A DNA stretch of 64,000 bases from Bombardia bombarda (Eukaryota; Ascomycota; Sordariomycetes; Sordariales; Lasiosphaeriaceae): contig JAULSR010000002.1 of NCBI GenBank assembly GCA_030512295.1, positions 1,302,001-1,366,000 on the forward strand, written 5' to 3'. Positions within the stretch are counted from its first letter, which is position 1. Each line of letters begins with the position of its first letter. This document shows, in pieces, positions 44,966 to 57,315 of the stretch. Below the pieces are notes generated by a model. That model was not told the DNA's origin, made no database searches, and saw only the letters and a program-made list of their open reading frames with translations. Position numbers and translations under genes: made by a program.

Positions 44966-45674
44966 ATGGGTTACTACGACGAAGACGGTAAGCTTCCTCC
45001 CTCTCCTTCCCCTTGACCCATCAGTCTATCCCATGTCCCACAACCCTTGAGAAGTACCCCACAAGTGTACTCACTTATGTCAAAAACCCTCAGGGCACTA
45101 CCACTCCTTCCGTCACGGGGTGCACAAGTTGGCTGACCGCGTTCTCCACCCCCAAGGCCATGTCGAGGTGTCCGAGGTCCGCGAGTCGCGCGGCCGCTCG
45201 CGCGTCTCGGCCTCCGAGGACGCCGCGCCGCCCAACACAGTCACCATCCCGTGCCACCACATCCGCCTCGGCGACATCCTGATGCTGCAGGGCCGCCCGT
45301 GCCAGGTGATCCGCATCTCGACCTCGTCGGCCACGGGCCAGCACCGCTACCTCGGTGTCGACCTCTTCACCAAGCAGCTGCACGAGGAGTCGTCGTTTGT
45401 GTCGAACCCGGCGCCCAGCGTCGTGGTGCAGACCATGCTCGGCCCCGTCTTCAAGCAGTACCGCGTGCTCGACATGCAGGACGGCTCGATCGTCGCCATG
45501 ACGGAGACGGGCGACGTCAAGCAGAACCTGCCCGTGATTGACCAGAGCAGCCTGTGGAGCCGCCTGCAGAAGAGCTTCGAGTCGGGCCGCGGCAGCGTTC
45601 GTGTGCTTGTCGTCAGCGACCATGGTCGCGAGATGGCGGTCGACATGAAGGTTGTTCATGGCTCGCGTCTGTAG
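44966..45674 (+). CDS. HEX1: Woronin body major protein HEX1
   Basis: HEX1 crystallises inside peroxisome-derived Woronin bodies, which plug septal pores after hyphal wounding; it is restricted to Pezizomycotina. The start MGYYDEDGHYHSFRHGV is rebuilt across the intron between exon 1 (44966-44987) and exon 2 (45094-45674), giving 200 residues. The eIF5A-like fold is seen in NTVTIPCHHIRLGDILMLQG, RPCQVIRISTSSATGQHRYL, HEESSFVSNPAPSVVVQT and IVAMTETGDVKQNLPV. The protein ends in HGSRL, with the peroxisomal targeting signal SRL. HEX1 descends from eIF5A, but the SRL end, and a loop lacking the hypusine lysine context, separate the two. ATG 44966 is the first ATG of the spliced transcript if transcription starts after about 43420. 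Confidence 0.95.
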
Positions 45675-47066
45675 AGGACTGATGGGTGTTCTATAGTATT
45701 TGTTGTTGACGTTGCGGAAGGAAAAACTACGAGTGTTCTCTAACCTATATGGCGAATTTTGTGGTGTGTGTATGCTGCTTTGTTTGTGTGCGCTACCATT
45801 TTGTTTGATATGGGTCTGGGCATGATGTGTTTTGTTGTTTGTTGCTGTTGGTGATATTGATTGAGGGGTATTCTGTGTGTGAAGGTTTAGGATAGTTTGG
45901 AAAGTTGCGTACTTTACCCTGTATATGAACTGTAATGGATGAAGTTGCTCAGTCTTGGTGTTGATTGCTCTTGCTCTTGCTTTTGGTCATGTGATTTGAT
46001 GTCTGTTGGTGTGTTGGTTGAATGGGTATGATGTTCTGCCGATCTCTTTTGTTCCTAATGGTTGTTGCTTGAGCTTGGTGTTTCTTTGCTTGGTTTCTGG
46101 CGTGCTTATCTGTGACAACTTTGAAGGTTCAATCCTTTGTGCTGTGAGCGCTGTCGAGATGGCGGTTTCGTGACCTACCTTACGTAAGTTATTTGATTCG
46201 CGTCACGAGAACGCGCAGATGACGAGTCCTTGGGGTAAATACAGCAGTAGTTGGTCGATGAGAATAGAAGTGAATTCAGGAGTCAATCCACGCGTTGTCG
46301 TTGTGATCAAAGTTTACCTAGCTCGCCTAGTCAGAACCTTCGGTCCCCAGATGTCCGTCGTGTCATCATGCAGTATTCAGACTGTCCACTTCATGCCGTT
46401 TGATCTATTTTTTTAATTTTTTTTTTGCAACATATCGCATTTATGGGGCAGTCAGTAATGCCAGAGGCAAATGATAGTTATAGATATTACTGAGTTGCAA
46501 CTAAACAAGGAGCGCTGCTAATGATGGTCTTGTCACCATGCTATCGCGAACCTCCTTATGGTCTGTAAAATGGAGCTGTAAGTTCAATGATCGGGAGGTA
46601 GTCATCATGACCATCTCACCATGCATGTCATTGCGCACATTCATTCCTTTTGACAACATGTAACCACCCAGTGGCCAAGCTGTCTTTGCCCCACGTGGTT
46701 TTGTGTTTCGGGGAATAGCAGGACGAGACGAGGGGTCGCAGGCACTGCCGACGAAGCTCCATCCCGCCTTCCCTTATCTTTTGTCATGCTCGGATGCTCC
46801 TTCCTATCTCGTATTGAAGCCCCTCATCTAGATCAAGCAAGTACGACCTACCACGGCTACTGCTGGTATTACGTGCTTGAGTCGGAATTCATTGTACTGT
46901 CCATGTTCATAGTCCGTTAAGAGTATGGAAGACATCAAGGGACTCATTTGGCGTCAGGAAACAGCTTCTAATTCAACGTTTGCTTTTATTCAGCTCTGGT
47001 CTCATTAGAAACATCATCATATTGTTGAATTTGATCTACCTAGCATTGTTAACATCATCAGTTGCC
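45675..47066. other. Intergenic region between HEX1 and bleomycin hydrolase
   Basis: T/G-rich for about 500 bp after HEX1, probably its 3' UTR. The rest holds no recognisable gene. Confidence 0.5.
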
Positions 47067-48675
47067 ATGGGTGCTTATCAGTCCAAGCTCTCGGTCGAGG
47101 AAAGCCTGCACGAGAAGGCGGTCCTCGAACGCCTCCGCTCGATGCACCTGGAGGATAAGACTGATGAAGGTTATGTTTACGTCGATGATGGCAATACCAA
47201 CGAAAAGGGTGAAGCCCAGGACGTGGCCAAGTCCCGGCAACCCGAGTCCGTTTCTGTCTCGCTCATGACACAATGGCAGGATACCCTTCTCCAGGACCCC
47301 AAGAACAGGTAAGTAAGGAAAGCATCACAACTGGTGCCAACCCTTCCACTGACCATCTGCTCTCACCCGTCACAGACTAGCCCTCTCCGCGCTCAGCGCC
47401 GCCGACCCGCGCGAGGTCCTGACCTCGCGCGCAGCCAAGATCGCCGAGCCGCACGTCTTCAACATCAAGATCCCCTTCGAGGGCGGGCCGATCACGTACC
47501 AGCGGCAGAGCGGACGCTGCTGGATCTTTGCGAGCACCAACGTGTTCCGCGTCGCGCTGATGCAAAAGTACAGCCTGGACGAGTTCGAGCTCTCGCAGGC
47601 CTACCTCTTCTTCTGGGACAAGCTCGAGAAGGCCAACTGGTTCCTCGAGCAGATCATCTCGACGGCCGACATGGAGCTCGACTCGCGCCTCGTGCAGACG
47701 CTCGTCCACGAGCCGCTCAGCGACGGCGGCCAGTGGGACATGGTCTACAACCTCGTGGCCAAGTACGGGCTCGTGCCGCAGGCGCTCTACCCCGACAGCT
47801 TCAACGCCGGCGCCAGCAGCGTGATTAATAGCATCATCTTTACGAAGCTGCGCGAGGGCGCGCTCATCTTGAGGGAGCTGGTTGGTAAACCGGCCGGCAC
47901 GGCGGCGGTGATATCGAGCGCGAAGGCCAAGATGATGAAGGAGATACATACGATCTTGACGCTCACCCTCGGCCCGCCACCGCCCGTCGACGCCGAGTTC
48001 GCCTGGACGTTTGCCGACAGGAACGGCAGAGCGCGCACCGTGCGCGCCACGCCCAAGGCGTTCGCGTCGGACATCTACAGCGCCGGCTTCCGCGTCACGT
48101 CGGCGACCATCGCCAGCATGGTCTCGCTCGTGCACGACCCGCGCCACGCGCCGCTGACCCTCCTGACGGTCGACCGCCTCGGCAACGTCGTCGGCGGGCG
48201 CGCCGTCACGTACGTCAACGTCGACATGGCGACGCTCAAGGCCGCGTGCGTCGCGACGCTGCGCGCGGGCCAACCGGTGTTCTTCGGGTCTGACGTGGGC
48301 AAGTTCAGTAACAGGACGGGCGGCATAATGGATCTGGGGATTATTGACTACGAGCTGGGGTTTAATGTTTCGTTGCTGGGGATGGACAAGGCGGCGAGGT
48401 TGAGGACTGGGGAGTCGCAGATGACGCATGCGATGGTGCTGACGGCGGTGCATGTGGATGAAGGGACCGGCTTGCCGGTGAGGTGGAGGGTGCAGAACTC
48501 GTGGGGGACGGGGGTGGGCAGCGAGGGGTGGTTTGTTATGGGGGATGGGTGGATGGACGAGTTTGTGTATCAGGCTGTGGTGGATCCGAGGTTTTTGGGG
48601 CGGGAGGTGAGGGATGTTTTGAAGGGGAGGGCGGTGGTGTTGCCGTTGTGGGATCCGATGGGGTCTTTGGCTTGA
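47067..48675 (+). CDS. Bleomycin hydrolase-type aminopeptidase (peptidase family C1B)
   Basis: A papain-fold cysteine aminopeptidase that forms hexameric barrels and trims peptides in the cytosol (yeast Lap3/Blh1). Exons 47067-47308 and 47376-48675 join in frame to 513 residues. The catalytic triad is visible: Cys129 in QRQSGRCWIFASTNVFR, His432 in QMTHAMVL and Asn455 in WRVQNSWG. Other family features are YLFFWDKLEKANWFLE, GGQWDMVYNLVAKYGLVP and the end LPLWDPMGSLA, whose extreme C-terminus lies in the active-site cleft in this family. The start MGAYQSKLS fits the N-myristoylation pattern (Gly2, Ser6, Lys7), suggesting membrane attachment. The frame extends upstream but only from TTG, so ATG 47067 is chosen. 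Confidence 0.93.
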
Positions 48676-51600
48676 GGGGTTTTGGTGGAGGGGTGTGTGT
48701 GTGAGTGTGGGTGACTGAGTGTGAGTGACTGAGTGAGAGTGATGGATGATGATGATGGTAAGTGACTGAGTATGAGCGATTGAGTATGATCAACATAGTG
48801 AGTGACTTGTATTGGAATGAGGTATGGGAGCAGATGTAATCCTTTCTTTGAGGGGGTGAAATTGTATCTGGTGGATGAGCTTTATCATGTTTTCTTTTTG
48901 GATAACAGGACTTTCTCTTGTGTATGGATGGTATTAATGATAGTATGATTTGGGACGGTTATGCTCTTGTGACTGATTATATCATGTTTGTTGCTTTGGT
49001 ATGAATCATAAGTGATTAATGTGCATTGATAACGGATCACTTAGAGAATGCTTCACGGGTATTCTTGGATACCCCCCTTTCACTACACAACTTGTCTGAA
49101 GCCAACTGGGCCCATGTGAGTATCGTCAAATACAAATTTGGCAGAATCAGAAATGATGAACAGGCCCAAGCCTTGGATAACCATGGTGAGATGACTCCTC
49201 ATACTTTACATAGTCGCTGATGTGATGGCCGATCATGAACTGAACACATTTTCAGATGAGAGGCGATGGAACCAAGTGGCAGTTCTGGATGCCCCTACTC
49301 TCGGGGCCGGTCAGGACCGAGCCAAACAATCATATCAGCGGCAATCAGCGACAATCACACAACATAATGAACTGATCCTATGAGTAACATTATCTCCTGA
49401 TCCGACTATTACTACCCGGGAAACTGCTCCGTCTATGTAGGTACGCACGCCATTCTGTCTGGCTACCCACATATGCTATATTGAAGCATCGTATCTCGAA
49501 AGGCGAATGGCAGGCCGGTGTGGGACAGATAAGGCGGCGAGTTGCCTGCTGAACGTTATCGAATAGGGCCACTCAGCTCGCTGTTATTTGGTTACCTATA
49601 TTGTTTATTGGCAGCGTTCTGTACATGTCCTGGTTAAACCTGCAGGCTATCAAATGGGAGATGGGTTGGATAGATAGACCGGTAGGTGTGTATCTCAGCA
49701 ATGCCAATCAACACAACGCCTAGATGACTCCGATGGGGAGGTTTGTCTGGGCAGTCGGTCATGCGGGAAGAAGGATATGTGATATCGACAACAGGTACGT
49801 TGACACCATAGACAGGACTTGCCAGTCCACCCCTCTCCCCAAACAAACAAAGCTCACCATGCTTCTTCGCGATCAAGGTAGTTAATTCGGCTCCGTAACC
49901 CACCTCCGTCGGGCGACACGCCAAGACATTATATTTGTGGAAGGTAACTTGACAAGACACACACGGGGAAACCGTGCCGTCGCGTACTGTGTACGCGGAC
50001 GATGTGTAGAACAATGTTCTCGTTACCTCTTTGTCTCTATAAAAGTTACAACGCCTTGCAAGTTGCGCCCCCACTCGGGAAATAGCCAGCTAGCCTTGCG
50101 TATGCCATTTCATTCATTCCTCCGGGTGGACGGGCGGGCGACGTGCGGGATCGGCTACGATGGTTTTACACAGAGGTGTAGGCAGAGCTCGAGGATCCTG
50201 TGGACTGTTCAGGTCCATTGGGACAAAACTGAGGCATGGCTGCCCAATCCCAAATAGCAACCACCATCACGACCTGCTGCACCACCACCACCACCACCAC
50301 CACCACCACCACACCTCCGTCTGTCCGCTTTGGGGAACGAGCTAAACAAAACAAGACAAAAGGAATAAAGGCGCACTCTGTAACTGGATGCCTTGGCGTA
50401 ATCTAGGGGTCTCAATGTGTGTGTGCTGGTGATCGACGCGACACGCGACGCTGTGCTACCCCGGGTTGGTTGCCACAGTCGACGACGGAGGACGGAACGG
50501 GCAGAAAGAAAGAGGAAATGAAAGAAGAAAAAACAAGGCAAGGCTGTCTTTTGCCAAGGACAAGATGCAACGTGTTTCGTAAACGTAAGATATGTCTTTC
50601 TGTGTGTGTAAAAGAGGCAAAACTCTCGCTGTATATTCCAGCCGTGATCGTTGTCCTCTTCTCGTTTTCCCATGGTCTTGGCCTTGGTCTCAGTCTTGGT
50701 CTTAGTCTTGGTCTTAGTCGCCACCGACCTGAGCTAAGTATCTCCAAGGATGGTCTCGTGCCTGGGTTTTAGGGCGCATGGACCCAGTAGCGGAGTGAAT
50801 CTATGACATCAAAAGCGTTCGTATAAACCTCCATTTTGGAGGACCCCGAGACCACGAGACCCCACCTTGAGCGCGTCACCATGAACAGCACTCACACACT
50901 CGCAATTGATGGTGATCTCTGTTCGGTATGCTTCGTGTTACCAGCGTGGATGCCGGATGGAGAGGGGCACTGAGGCGGGATTCCAGGGCGATCGTCGAAA
51001 CGGCTCTCACGGCTCAGGGCAGTCGTTGATGTGTAGCAACATTGCCAAGGCATGCCGTACCTACCTTACCTGGATAATCGACCGAGCAGCCAGCTTGGTA
51101 ATCCGTTGGATCGTTTTTTTCTTTGTGCCACTGAAGTGCTTGATTGAGCATTCATCTATCTATCCATGTTATTAGTTGACGGCCAGGTAAACCGTATCTG
51201 GGTGGGTACACGTACCTAGGTACAATGGACCTACAATGGAAGGCCCTAGCGTTTTTTTACTTGGGGATTGGTGGATGGATGCGGACGTCATCCTTCTCTC
51301 ACCTTGACTCCCCGCCCTGTCCGCCCCGGCGGGTGACGCTAGATTGTCCTGTTCAAATACCGTCAGGTACCTACCTGGGCTTCCTAGGTCCTCCATGAAG
51401 CAGTAGCACAATGCGCTAAACGCGAGCCTACGAGCTCTGTATCCACCCAGGCCGACCCGACCACGACATCGACCAATGCTGTGTCGAACCGGCACTGCAA
51501 GAGGCAGACAGTTGCAGCATCGTACCAAGCAGCCAACCTGCAACTAGATTCTAGAGCAAGGGAGCCTCACACTCGGTGGCAAACAGGTGCTGATAAACGT

Positions 51601-52805
51601 TGTGTCGAACTAGAAGCATGTCGGCTTGGGAAACAGCATGACCGACGACGCAGTCGGGCGACCTACCGTAGGTACCTCCCCAGTGCCAAGGCGAATGGAG
51701 CGAACTGTTGTCGCTGGCAGCCGCAGCATTCCCTTGCCCTCGTCGCATGCCAAAGTCAGAACTCTCCATGATACACACAAAACATTTCCCATCTGCACCT
51801 CATAAAAAAGGCGTGCTGTCTATGCGCCGATCTGCAATACACTTCAGGGTCTTTTTTATTTTTTGGCATGTCGTGAGAAGCACTGATCAGTCGACTAATC
51901 ACTACGTCCAGGTGGGGTAGCTGCCAAGATTCCTTCCTTCCATCAGCAAGGCCGGAGCCGATCAGGTCGTCGTCGAGAAAGCATTACTGCAGCACTCAAG
52001 GATACGCCACGCCACGCCACCATTAATAACCCAGAGAGAGAAAGACATTCATAGAGGTAGCCATTAGTTAGCGTTGCAGAATTGTTCTCTACTCTCGTCT
52101 TGTTCTCGCCAACTCTACTCAATATCATTCACCTCCGAGCCTACCCCTCTACCTATGTACCTAAGTAAGGTATTGGTATTATTAGGACCAAGCTAGCTAT
52201 CCCAACGGAAAAGGAAAAAAAAAGGTTTGTTGGAGTGACCCCCCTCCTCGTTTTCTCTTCGGCTTTAGCCATCCCAGATTGCTGCTTCTCTCTCTTCTGG
52301 TCTCCTCTGCACGGCTCTCCTGCGACCCGGCGGCACTTGTATCCTCCCTCACCGTCCTCCCACGCCGTGTCCAATCCCCTCTTCTCGTGGGGTGCTCTGG
52401 TGCTCCGCGAGCATCCCTCATCATCCACAGCTCCAAGCTGATTGATCGGATTCTCTAGGCCTGCCTATTCTGTTCTGCACACCACGGCCGCTTACACCCG
52501 ATTACACCCCTCCCTTGACCCTTGGCCCCCTGCTTCTTCTGGTCCCGGTCCTTGCTGCGAACCCCGCCATCCTCGAACCCCGCCGACTTCTTTCGCTTCG
52601 TCCGGCCGAAAGTCTCTCTCTCTTTCACCCCTCAGCGTTACTTAATTGTAAAGTTTCCCCTCCAACTGCGCCGTCTCACGTGGACTTTTTCTCGACACGA
52701 TCCGACCACCCAAAAAAAAAAATCCGCTCCTGTTGTCCAAGACCTTTATCAACCACCCGGCGCACTGTCTGGTCCCTGGCCAACCTCGACTGCTGAGCGC
52801 AAACC
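48676..52805. other. Long intergenic region, 4.1 kb
   Basis: It begins with GTGACTGA-type short repeats (about 48700-48790). A microsatellite (50281-50311) and a GTCTTG/GTCTTA repeat (about 50683-50722) follow. No supported gene is seen. From about 52220 to 52800 the plus strand is CT-rich and is probably the leader of the next gene. Confidence 0.5.
50281..50311. repeat. (ACC)n microsatellite
   Basis: About ten ACC units in intergenic DNA. Confidence 0.95.
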
Positions 52806-55800
52806 ATGGCCGATCCGGGCAGATATGGCAGATATGCGGGGGGTGCCGGGAGACGATCCCCTCCGCTCTACAACCCTGCCCGAGCCTCGATGCCCGTCAC
52901 TGGCACCGGCGGCTACTCGCTCTACGGCGGAGATATACACGTCCTTCCCACATCTCACCACGACGGCCTGCCTGTACGATCAGCCGCCGACTATCGATCC
53001 AACACCCTCCCCGTACCCGTCACCACCACCACATATGCCGTCAGAAAAGACCCCGTGTCGAGGAGCACAAGCACCAAGGAGAGTGGCAGCAGCAGCAGCC
53101 GTACCCACGGCCACCGGACGTCCTCCCTCGACCCCGTCTCCAAGCGACCTATCATTATCACCACTAAACATGCCTCGGGCCAAACCTCGCCGCCCACCAC
53201 CATCCGGTCCGGCAGTCCGTCGCGCGATCCCTACCGCTCAAGCGACGAGGGCCAGTACTATGCCCAGCCTGCTTCCTCCGTGAGTCGTTCTCGAAGTACC
53301 GCACGCGCACCCTTCAGTGCTGGTATGGACAGCGACGAATATCAGCGTCTGAAGGAAAGAACAGAGCACGACAGGCTTCTTGGTCCTCGAGTGACCGACC
53401 CATATCGCTCTTCGCGCCCGCCTGCCGTCTATTCCAACGTACCTCATCACAACGCCATGGACTACGGTGACGAGGGATATGAGTACACAAAGCCGAGTGA
53501 CCTGGCCCGCTATGATCTCGACCACGAGACGCCGCGCAGGAGTCGTCGAGACAGCGTTGATCGATATTTCCGCCCGAGCGTCAACATCACTACAGATCTC
53601 GCTCGCCCATACGAACAAACTGACAGGCGGCGCCCGCCGCCCACCACATGGGGCCTGGACAAACTGAACCGGGCTCCCGTTGCCGGTGGCATATACGACG
53701 GCGCCGGCCTTCGCATCCCTGTGCCTCCGGCTGTCCCCCTGGCACCGGACCCGGGCCGACGATCAAGCATCATCGATGGCCCAGCAAGTCCAACGCGAGC
53801 AACTTCGCGCCAGCGCCCCATGTCTCTCATCCAAGACGTACCTGGCCGCCCGTCTCACCACGACGACTATTATCGCGGTCGGGAAGATGACCTGATCCAG
53901 CAAGAGCTGCGTGAGCGTGAGCGCGGCCGTGAATACTACCAAGACGACAACGTCATCGCGCGCGGCTTTGGCATCCGGCTCGATCCTAAGGAGCCCATCA
54001 TCGATGAGCATCGACACGCCTCGGTGGACACTCGTCATCGTGATGATAGGCGAGACGACAGGCGCGAGGAGAAGCGCGAGGAAAGGCGCGATGAGCGCCT
54101 ACTCGACGAACGGCCTGATGAGCGCCGTGATGATCGGCGCGATCGGCGCGATACGTGGAAAGCCTATGAGGATCGCGAGCCACGACGGAGATCGGACGAA
54201 GACTTGGATTATAGCAGGAAGCGGGACTATGAGGAGCGCGACCGTGACCGTGAGCGCGACCGCAGGCCTGTTGTTCGTGAGCGTGATCATCGGGCGGATG
54301 ATGATTTCGTGTATGAGCGCGATCGGAAGGACAAGGTGAACGATATCGTTCCTCCTGAGGACGAGCGTGAGAGCAAGAAGGACAAGCTCCGGGATAAAGT
54401 CACTGCCGGGCTTGGGATCGCTGCTGCTTCTATTGGCATTGGGTCTGCTGTCGCGGAGAAGGATAAGAAGGAAAGATCTGAGGAGACCAGTCGGCATAGG
54501 TCTGACGACGTTGACTCGCGATCGAGAAGGTCTGATGATGTTGAGTCGAGATCGAAGAGATCTGATGATGTTGAGTCCAGATCAAAAAGATCTGATGACC
54601 TTGACTCTCGTCCCAAGAGGTCTGACGAAGTTGACGCGAGATCGAAAAGATCTGGCGACCTTGAAACTCGCCTAAAGAGGTCTGACGACATTGACACTCG
54701 CCCAAAGAGGTCCGACGACGTTGACTCGAGGTCAAGGCCCAGCCGAAAAGATACTCAGCATAGCGACGACGACTTTGAGTTTGTTGAGCTGCCCAAGGAT
54801 CGCGAGCGGCCATCTCGGAAAGAGGATATTGCCGAGAGAGAACCTATCTCCCGAGACAGCCGTAGACACGCCGAGCCGAAGCCCGAGGCTTATGATATTC
54901 CTGCGGCGTCTCGGGATCCCTCCTCGTCGGCAGATGATGCGAAGCCCAAGATACGTCGCCGGCGCCGGGCCTCATCCGCATTCAATCCCAATGACACGGC
55001 CAGCTTAGCAGCACTGAAAGCTCAATTGGCTACCAGTGAGGAGAGGGCTCAAGCGCCGGCGAGGGAATCACACACCTCCAAGGACCCCTCCCCAGAACGG
55101 AGGGATTCACCCACAGACAGGCGTGATCCCGATGACGACTCTGGCGTCATGGTGTCCAAAGAGGAGTCGAGAGGTCGTGAGCTGGTGCTCCCTTCGAAGG
55201 AAGAGAGACAAGTCCGTGTCGTGTCTCCCCCGAGAGAAAAGGAGGAGAAGAAACCGATCAAGGGCATTCTCAAGCAGCCGAAGCCGCAGTTCCCCGAGGA
55301 GCCGAACCCGGTTCGTGAAGGAGTCGCGCCTCACAAGGATGATAAGACAAAGACCAACGTACCAACCGGTGCCAGGTGGACCAAGATCAACCGCAAGATG
55401 GTTAATCCTGAGGCGTTGACTATTGGGAAAGAGCGCTTCGAGCTTCGCGACGACTTCGTGATTGTGCTTCGGGTTTTGAGTAAGGAGGAGATTCAGAACT
55501 ATGCTGCTGCTACGGCGCAACTGAGAGGTGAGTTGATTACATATTTTGTTCTAGGTTTCAGTGTCTCGTGACTTTTGCTTGTTTCTGTCTCATCCCTGTC
55601 TATCATATCACTTTAGGTGCCGAGCTGTCGGGCCCGGCTTTGTACATTTGTGCATTCGTGGCCATAGCAGTCTCGCTTCATGCCCCCGTCGTTCCTCACC
55701 CAACTTGTCATTATCTGCCTTCCTTTCTTTGTACCCAGTTTGTGTCCCATTGTCTCCAACCGCACAAGTATTATATTCCAATCAACAAGACATAAGAAGA

Positions 55801-56196
55801 TGCTGACTCGTCTCAACAACAGAACGCCGCAGAAAAGAATACGAACAAGAGCAAAGAGAGCTCGGGCTTATTGAACCTGCGCGGGCCGAAGAGGACGAAG
55901 AACAGCCCAAGAGGAGACACCGCCAGCACAGCCGGCGGGACAGGGATGACGACCATGTTGGTGATGACGACCGCAAAGACGTGCGCGGCGATCGGGAAAG
56001 AGAGGACAAGGATCGGAGGCGTCACAGACATGGCTCTGATGACGACGAGGACTATGAGGCTGCCAGGTTGAGATCGGCTGAGCACCATGGGCATCATACG
56101 CACCACCGCTCCCATCACAGGGATCGGGACAGGGGAGGGGGTGATAGGGAGGGGGGTCTGATTGAGGATGGATGGGTGGATGGATGGATTGAGTGA
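52806..56196 (+). CDS. Large charged, low-complexity protein with a conserved C-terminal fungal domain (DUF8035-like)
   Basis: Exon 1 (52806-55527) and exon 2 (55823-56196) join in frame over a 295-nt intron to 1,031 residues. The first 400 residues are Ser/Arg/Pro/Tyr-rich and probably disordered. Residues about 400-540 are dense in Arg, Asp and Glu (RDDRREEKREERRDERL-like). A short hydrophobic stretch, TAGLGIAAASIGIGSAVA, is near 545. Next is a tandem repeat with consensus KRSDDVDSRS (about 560-640). The conserved part is near residues 860-935: ARWTKINRKMVNPEAL, RFELRDDFVIVLRVLSKEEI and, across the splice, LRERRRKEYEQEQ. I associate this with a fungal domain of unknown function, DUF8035, from memory. 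The C-terminus is His/Arg/Asp-rich. No enzymatic motif is seen; function unknown. Confidence 0.75.
54485..54745 (+). repeat. Coding tandem repeat (RSDD(V/L/I)(D/E)SR units)
   Basis: About eight copies of a roughly 33-36-bp unit code for KRSDDVESRS-like repeats in the charged protein. Copies differ at several bases, so the array is not very recent. Confidence 0.85.
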
Positions 56197-57315
56197 TGAG
56201 AGTAATGATGTTTCTGTTTACGTCAGGTCTGATGGGGCTGGGCTGGATGGTTAATGTCATGTCGTGCGAAAGAATAGGGTGAGAGCAATCTGGGGTAGGT
56301 ATCTATACGTGTACGTGGCTTTGGGGAAATGGTTAATATTTTTTTTTAGTGGATGGTATTTGGATTTAGTTCGGTTTGATGATTGTGTGGATCATGATAT
56401 AGACAGAACAGACAAGACACACTTTGGAAAGAAAGTGCTCAAGATTAAGAGGGACTATGAAATGGGTACTCGAGGTGGTAAAACTAGGGTGCAGGAATGT
56501 TACACATCCTGCTTTGGTTCTTCTCTCCGCATTCTTTGTTAACTGTCGGGTTTTGGTGGACCCACGGAGTCGGTATGTGGCTTGAAGTAAACCAGGTTGG
56601 CTATGTCGTGGTGAGTGAGTATAATGTTGCCACGACAGTCAGAACCTCGGGTATAGGTGGACTCCAGAGGCTTGCTCATGTTGACGAGATCTTGCGAGTG
56701 AGCTTGGCAAGAGGGAGTAGTAGCAGCAGCAGCAGTCGATGTCAGATTAGGTGATTATTGATGACATCTTGCTCAGAATGAGGAAGCCATTTGGTGTTAA
56801 ACTTAAGTTATAGGGCTTGACGAGAGCTATTATTGGTGCCAACCTTAATACACTGGCGTACCAGAATAACATGGGGGATTGGGTGAGGTTGTTCGTCAGT
56901 AGTGAGATGTGGTTTTCGAGTGTTGGCATCATCGTTTTGAGTTCACGTGTTCTGGCGCATGTGAAGATGTAAATAAGAAGCGAATGAAGACAGCTATATT
57001 GTTGAGCGTGGCCCCGTGAAAGAGCTCGGCAGCAGATCATTCCTGTCCCGCTTTCCTTTTTATTTACTTATTTTGGGGACCGCGAAAAGGGGCTGTTTCG
57101 GGATAGAGAGCTCTTACCGACAGAGCCAGTTCTCATGCCTCTAAGAACCCAGACAAACGGGATTCTATTTTGGTTCTTCACTATCCGTCCCTCTGTCTTA
57201 GTTGATCAATATCGTCCTTGAGCGGAGGAATAACTTCACACATTCCTTCCATCTTGGTTGTCAAAGATATTGGTCACCACAGAGCTGTTACTTAAAAGAG
57301 AAGAAAACAAACACA
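56197..57315. other. Intergenic region, 1.1 kb
   Basis: 3' flank of the charged protein gene and presumed promoter of the secreted coiled-coil gene. A TATTTACTTATTTT-like AT-rich stretch is at about 57060. No gene is seen. Confidence 0.5.

Noticed and set aside
46980..47066. Upstream extension of bleomycin hydrolase that would add a hydrophobic leader
   Set aside because: It would need a TTG start; the ATG at 47067 has good context and the family start.
47377..48453. 358-codon open frame on the minus strand
   Set aside because: It lies wholly opposite bleomycin hydrolase and reflects GC-rich third positions; no start context or motif.
50166..50724. Minus-strand frames with poly-Val/poly-Gly or Lys/Thr repeats
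   Set aside because: They are translations of the (ACC)n and GTCTTG microsatellites.
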